From positions 186,001 through 250,000 of the forward strand of contig NZ_CP097117.1 in the NCBI RefSeq assembly GCF_024029355.1: DNA of 64,000 nt. The letters are read 5' to 3'. Shown piece after piece: positions 61,634 through 64,000 of this stretch. The stretch is from Fructilactobacillus cliffordii. Lineage in GTDB: Bacteria > Bacillota > Bacilli > Lactobacillales > Lactobacillaceae. The notes under the pieces are model-generated. The model was not told where the DNA came from. It was given only the letters and a program-made list of their open reading frames with translations, and did no database searches. Both the position numbers and the translations under genes were made by a program. Within the stretch, counting starts at the first letter, position 1. Each line of letters opens with the position of its first letter.

Positions 61634-62566
61634 ATGAAAAAAAGAAAAAAACTAGCGTTACTAGGCTTAGCCGGTCTCGCTGCTTTCACTTTGTCTGGGT
61701 GTGTCCAGACTGATGCACACGGAAAGCCATACGGATTTGTTTACGATTACCTAGCCGTTCCCGGGCAGCACGTCATGGATTGGCTGGCTCAGTATGTAGG
61801 AGGCTACGGTTGGTCCTTAATTGTGATCACCGTCGTGGTCAGACTCTTACTGTTACCCATGATGGTCAGCCAGGTGAAAAAATCGACCGTCCAGCAAGAA
61901 AAAATGGCCTTGGTTAAACCACAACTCACTAAGTTACAAAAGCTGATGAAAAATGCCAAAACCCAGCAAGAGCAAGTGGAGTTAAACCAACAAATGATGC
62001 GCTTGTACAAGGACAATAACATCAGTATGACCGGTGGAATTGGCTGTCTGCCGCTTTTAATTCAGTTACCAGTGTTTGCTGCTCTATACGCAGCCATTCG
62101 GTACTCACCACAACTGTCCCACACCGTTTTCATGGGGATTCAACTAGGACAAAAGAGTTTATTACTCGCCATTTTATCCTTGATTGTCTACGGAATTCAA
62201 GGTTACCTGTCTATGATTGGGATGCCCAAGGATCAACGAAAACAAATGGGCTTCATGATGTTAATCAGTCCCATCATGATTTTCTTTGTAACCATGTCCT
62301 CTCCAGCCGGATTAGGAATCTACTTCTTCATCGGTGGACTCTTCGCCATCTTACAACAATTAATCGTTAATGCTTATCGGCCTAAAATCGTGGCGCAGGT
62401 TAATGCCGAAGCCAAACGTAACCCACCAAAAGTGGTCGTTCCAGATGAGATTGTTAAGGCAGAGGATCAGATTGAAACGGAAGAAAAAGCAGAAACCAAG
62501 GAATCTGAAGCAACCAATCACCATCCACGCAATCAGAATAAACAACGTCATCATCATGATGACTAA
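61634..62566 (+). CDS. yidC: Membrane protein insertase YidC (lipoprotein form)
   Basis: 310 residues with a lipoprotein signal peptide: basic MKKRKK, a hydrophobic core and lipobox LSGC with Cys23. Five transmembrane segments follow, including the conserved Arg in VVVRLLLLPMM within the membrane groove, and a coiled coil. The C-terminal tail is acidic then His-rich (HHHDD). Inserts membrane proteins with SecYEG and SRP. It is not next to rnpA-jag, so it may be the second YidC paralogue common in Firmicutes. Confidence 0.95.
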   Translation: MKKRKKLALLGLAGLAAFTLSGCVQTDAHGKPYGFVYDYLAVPGQHVMDWLAQYVGGYGWSLIVITVVVRLLLLPMMVSQVKKSTVQQEKMALVKPQLTKLQKLMKNAKTQQEQVELNQQMMRLYKDNNISMTGGIGCLPLLIQLPVFAALYAAIRYSPQLSHTVFMGIQLGQKSLLLAILSLIVYGIQGYLSMIGMPKDQRKQMGFMMLISPIMIFFVTMSSPAGLGIYFFIGGLFAILQQLIVNAYRPKIVAQVNAEAKRNPPKVVVPDEIVKAEDQIETEEKAETKESEATNHHPRNQNKQRHHHDD

Positions 62567-62599
62567 AAAAAGTCGTTCCCGCTGGGAACGACTTTTTTT
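62565..62599. terminator. Bidirectional terminator between yidC and the BI-1 gene
   Basis: AAAAAAAGTCGTTCCC/GGGAACGACTTTTTTT with a CGCT loop; both convergent genes end beside it. Confidence 0.92.
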
Positions 62600-62609
62600 G
62601 ATTTAATCA

Positions 62610-63311
62610 CTAATTATTATTGTTTTGACCCATTCCGATTAATTCAACCAGAATTTCAAACAAGTTCAAAACATCCAGGTAGATGTTTAAAGCACCTAAA
62701 GTACTGAATTTTTCTAACTGAGCTTCTGAACTAACTTGGTTGGCAAACCGTTTCACACTCTGCGTATCCACGATGATGTAGAAGGCAAAGATAACTAACA
62801 TGATTACATCAATCAGTAAGTAGAAACCTGGAACTCGAATGAAAACTGCCACAACTGAAAGAACAATGGCAGCTAACAAACCCCAGAACAAGTAGATAGA
62901 CATCGGAATGTAATCCTTCTTGGTGTGGTTAGCGTAGTATGTCAAGCCCCCAAACATAACGGCAGTTGCCAACATGGCTAATCCAATCGTGTTGATATTG
63001 TAAATCACCAACAACGGACTCACGGAAACCCCAAACAATACCGTCATTGTGTAATAAATCGCATTGGCGGTCGAAGGACTTGAGTTTTCATTACTAATTG
63101 AACGCGATAACATAAACATTAGTGCCAACATGATTACTAGGAAAATCAAAGATGTTCCTAATCCCATCGACATAATAAAGTTACGCATGAACGTGGCCAT
63201 AAAGGCCATTACTAATCCAGTAATAATCAGTCCAATCGTCACTTTTTGGTAAGTTTTCGCGATCAAACGTTGTGCTAGATCTTGAGTGTTACCCAAAATT
63301 TCACCATTCAT
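62610..63311 (-). CDS. Bax inhibitor-1 (YccA/UPF0005) family membrane protein
   Basis: 233 residues with seven hydrophobic segments. The pattern VMFGGLTYYANHTKKDY, FAFYIIVDTQSVKRFANQ and the C-terminal ALNIYLDVLNLFEILVELIG is typical of the BI-1 family. The bacterial prototypes are pH-sensitive calcium leak channels or FtsH modulators; the role here is unproven. Confidence 0.93.
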   Translation of the reverse strand: MNGEILGNTQDLAQRLIAKTYQKVTIGLIITGLVMAFMATFMRNFIMSMGLGTSLIFLVIMLALMFMLSRSISNENSSPSTANAIYYTMTVLFGVSVSPLLVIYNINTIGLAMLATAVMFGGLTYYANHTKKDYIPMSIYLFWGLLAAIVLSVVAVFIRVPGFYLLIDVIMLVIFAFYIIVDTQSVKRFANQVSSEAQLEKFSTLGALNIYLDVLNLFEILVELIGMGQNNNN

Positions 63312-63343
63312 AGTGAAACCCCCTTTTTAATTGTAATGCTTGA

Positions 63344-63352
63344 ATTGTACCA
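63344..63352 (-). promoter_or_regulatory. Extended -10 promoter of the BI-1 gene
   Basis: TGG followed by TACAAT on the minus strand, 33 nt before the gene. Confidence 0.5.
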
Positions 63353-63375
63353 CATTTGTTGGGAAACAGTTACCT

Positions 63376-64000
63376 TTAACCCTTGTCGTGGTTGTCATAG
63401 CGGGACTGTAACGTCGTCAGTGATGTTTTATCAGTGACTGTCATTATCTGCTCAGAATCTGGTTGCACAGTAAACTTCGTTGGGGAGTCAACCACAAACG
63501 GAATTCCCGTCTCCGCTAAGTAACGATACTGGGGAATCAACTCTGGCGCAATCTCTCGAAATTGTTCCTGCGGTGGTACTTGCGTCCGCATTTGCTTGAA
63601 CCGTTCACCCTGCCGGAACCCGAATTCCATTAAGGAATTGTCCTTAATCTCATCCACTAATCGGGCCCCAATGGTCTGCTTCGGATCATTAATTTGTTCC
63701 TGTACTAAAGCTAGTGCTGCTTGCCATTCTGAAGCATTTGGCAGTTGATCCAGTACCGATTGTAACTGATCAATTAACTGCTGGGCTTGCAGGTGTAACT
63801 TAGCTGGCAACGGTTCAGTAGGAGCGGACACGGCCACCTGCTGATTAGCATTGGCAGCCTGTTGCAGCTTCTCTTTATCCCAATCACGTGGAAAGAGAAT
63901 TCCCGATATTATCAGTAGTTTAACAAACTGTAACGTGCTTAGTTGCATCCCATCTAATGCAAACGGATCATCATCTAGCACGCGTAACTCCAAATATTGA
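63376..64000 (-). CDS. gshA: Glutamate-cysteine ligase, C-terminal part (5' end outside window)
   Basis: The frame enters from the window edge with QYLELRVLDDDPFALDGMQ, the gamma-glutamylcysteine ligase motif ELR..D.DPF, and runs about 205 codons to 63376. It ends where the ligase domain should end, without the ATP-grasp glutathione synthetase domain of fused GshAB, so this is a stand-alone GshA. Makes gamma-glutamylcysteine, the first step of glutathione synthesis. Confidence 0.9.
   Translation of the reverse strand, partial: QYLELRVLDDDPFALDGMQLSTLQFVKLLIISGILFPRDWDKEKLQQAANANQQVAVSAPTEPLPAKLHLQAQQLIDQLQSVLDQLPNASEWQAALALVQEQINDPKQTIGARLVDEIKDNSLMEFGFRQGERFKQMRTQVPPQEQFREIAPELIPQYRYLAETGIPFVVDSPTKFTVQPDSEQIMTVTDKTSLTTLQSRYDNHDKG

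Noticed and set aside
1-64000. Prophage, insertion sequence, integrase or toxin-antitoxin genes
   Set aside because: No transposase, integrase, phage structural or toxin-antitoxin products are recognisable; gene order is core chromosomal throughout.

Overview
The window is chromosomal DNA of a Firmicute, most probably a member of the Lactobacillaceae; the genus cannot be fixed from sequence alone. Evidence: a complete mevalonate-to-IPP/DMAPP operon with a type 2 isopentenyl-diphosphate isomerase, Firmicute housekeeping gene order (priA-fmt-rsmB-rsgA-rpe-thiN / rpmB / asp23-fakA-recG-plsX-acpP / rnc-smc-ftsY-ylxM-ffh-rpsP-khpA-rimM-trmD-rplS), the rplU-prp-rpmA cassette with an L27 N-terminal extension, a DUF3042 gene beside miaA, and GGAGG ribosome binding sites throughout. 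I see no prophage, IS element, CRISPR array or replication origin.

Layout. 1-2534: 3'-truncated dinG (minus). 2677-6733: mvk-mvaD-pmk-fni (plus), closed by a bidirectional terminator. 6785-7299: a frameshifted CPBP/CAAX-type membrane protease remnant in an AT-rich patch. 7474-10321: rsmF and glpK (minus). 10466-13406: C69 dipeptidase and YjeM-type amino-acid permease (plus). 13453-29268: the core translation, SRP, SMC, phospholipid and RecG block (minus). rpmB (29461) is the only plus-strand gene between there and the DUF3042 gene at 49202. 29717-48188: thiN-rpe-rsgA-rsmB-fmt-priA-coaBC, rpoZ-gmk, recN-tlyA-ispA-xseB-xseA-folD, nusB-asp23-efp, rpmA-prp-rplU, tRNA-Arg(TCT) and a gene I cannot name with confidence. 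48178-49378: miaA and divergent DUF3042. 49474-61477: rhodanese, glk, yqgQ, rhomboid, 5-FCL, rpmG, pbp2B, greA, udk, pheT-pheS with a Phe T-box, an HxlR regulator, an HD hydrolase and a SpoU methylase (all minus). 61634-64000: yidC (plus), a BI-1 family protein, and the 3' part of gshA (minus).

How the genes work together. Most are housekeeping: isoprenoid precursors and their use (mevalonate operon, ispA), co-translational export (ffh, ylxM, ftsY, yidC), ribosome and rRNA/tRNA maturation (rimM, trmD, rsmB, rsmF, rsgA, rnc, tlyA, miaA, prp), replication restart and repair (priA, recG, recN, xseAB, dinG), acyl-phosphate lipid metabolism (fakA, plsX), one-carbon metabolism (fmt, folD, 5-FCL) and glucose/glycerol phosphorylation (glk, glpK).

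The unusual signals are departures from this conserved plan. (1) The plsX-linked acyl carrier protein has Phe where the phosphopantetheine-bearing Ser should be. (2) The PP2C phosphatase/PASTA-kinase pair normally between rsmB and rsgA is absent, with the flanking genes fused by a 4-nt overlap; mltG and argR are likewise missing from their usual slots. (3) GlpK carries Thr232 at the position of the PTS-phosphorylated His of Gram-positive glycerol kinases. (4) The CAAX-type protease is frameshifted. (5) Several leader RNAs (Phe T-box, probable L21 and L19 leaders) and an overlapping mini-ORF ahead of pbp2B suggest post-initiation control. I did not find a large previously undescribed multi-gene system; the Ser-less ACP next to fakA/plsX is the most promising lead.
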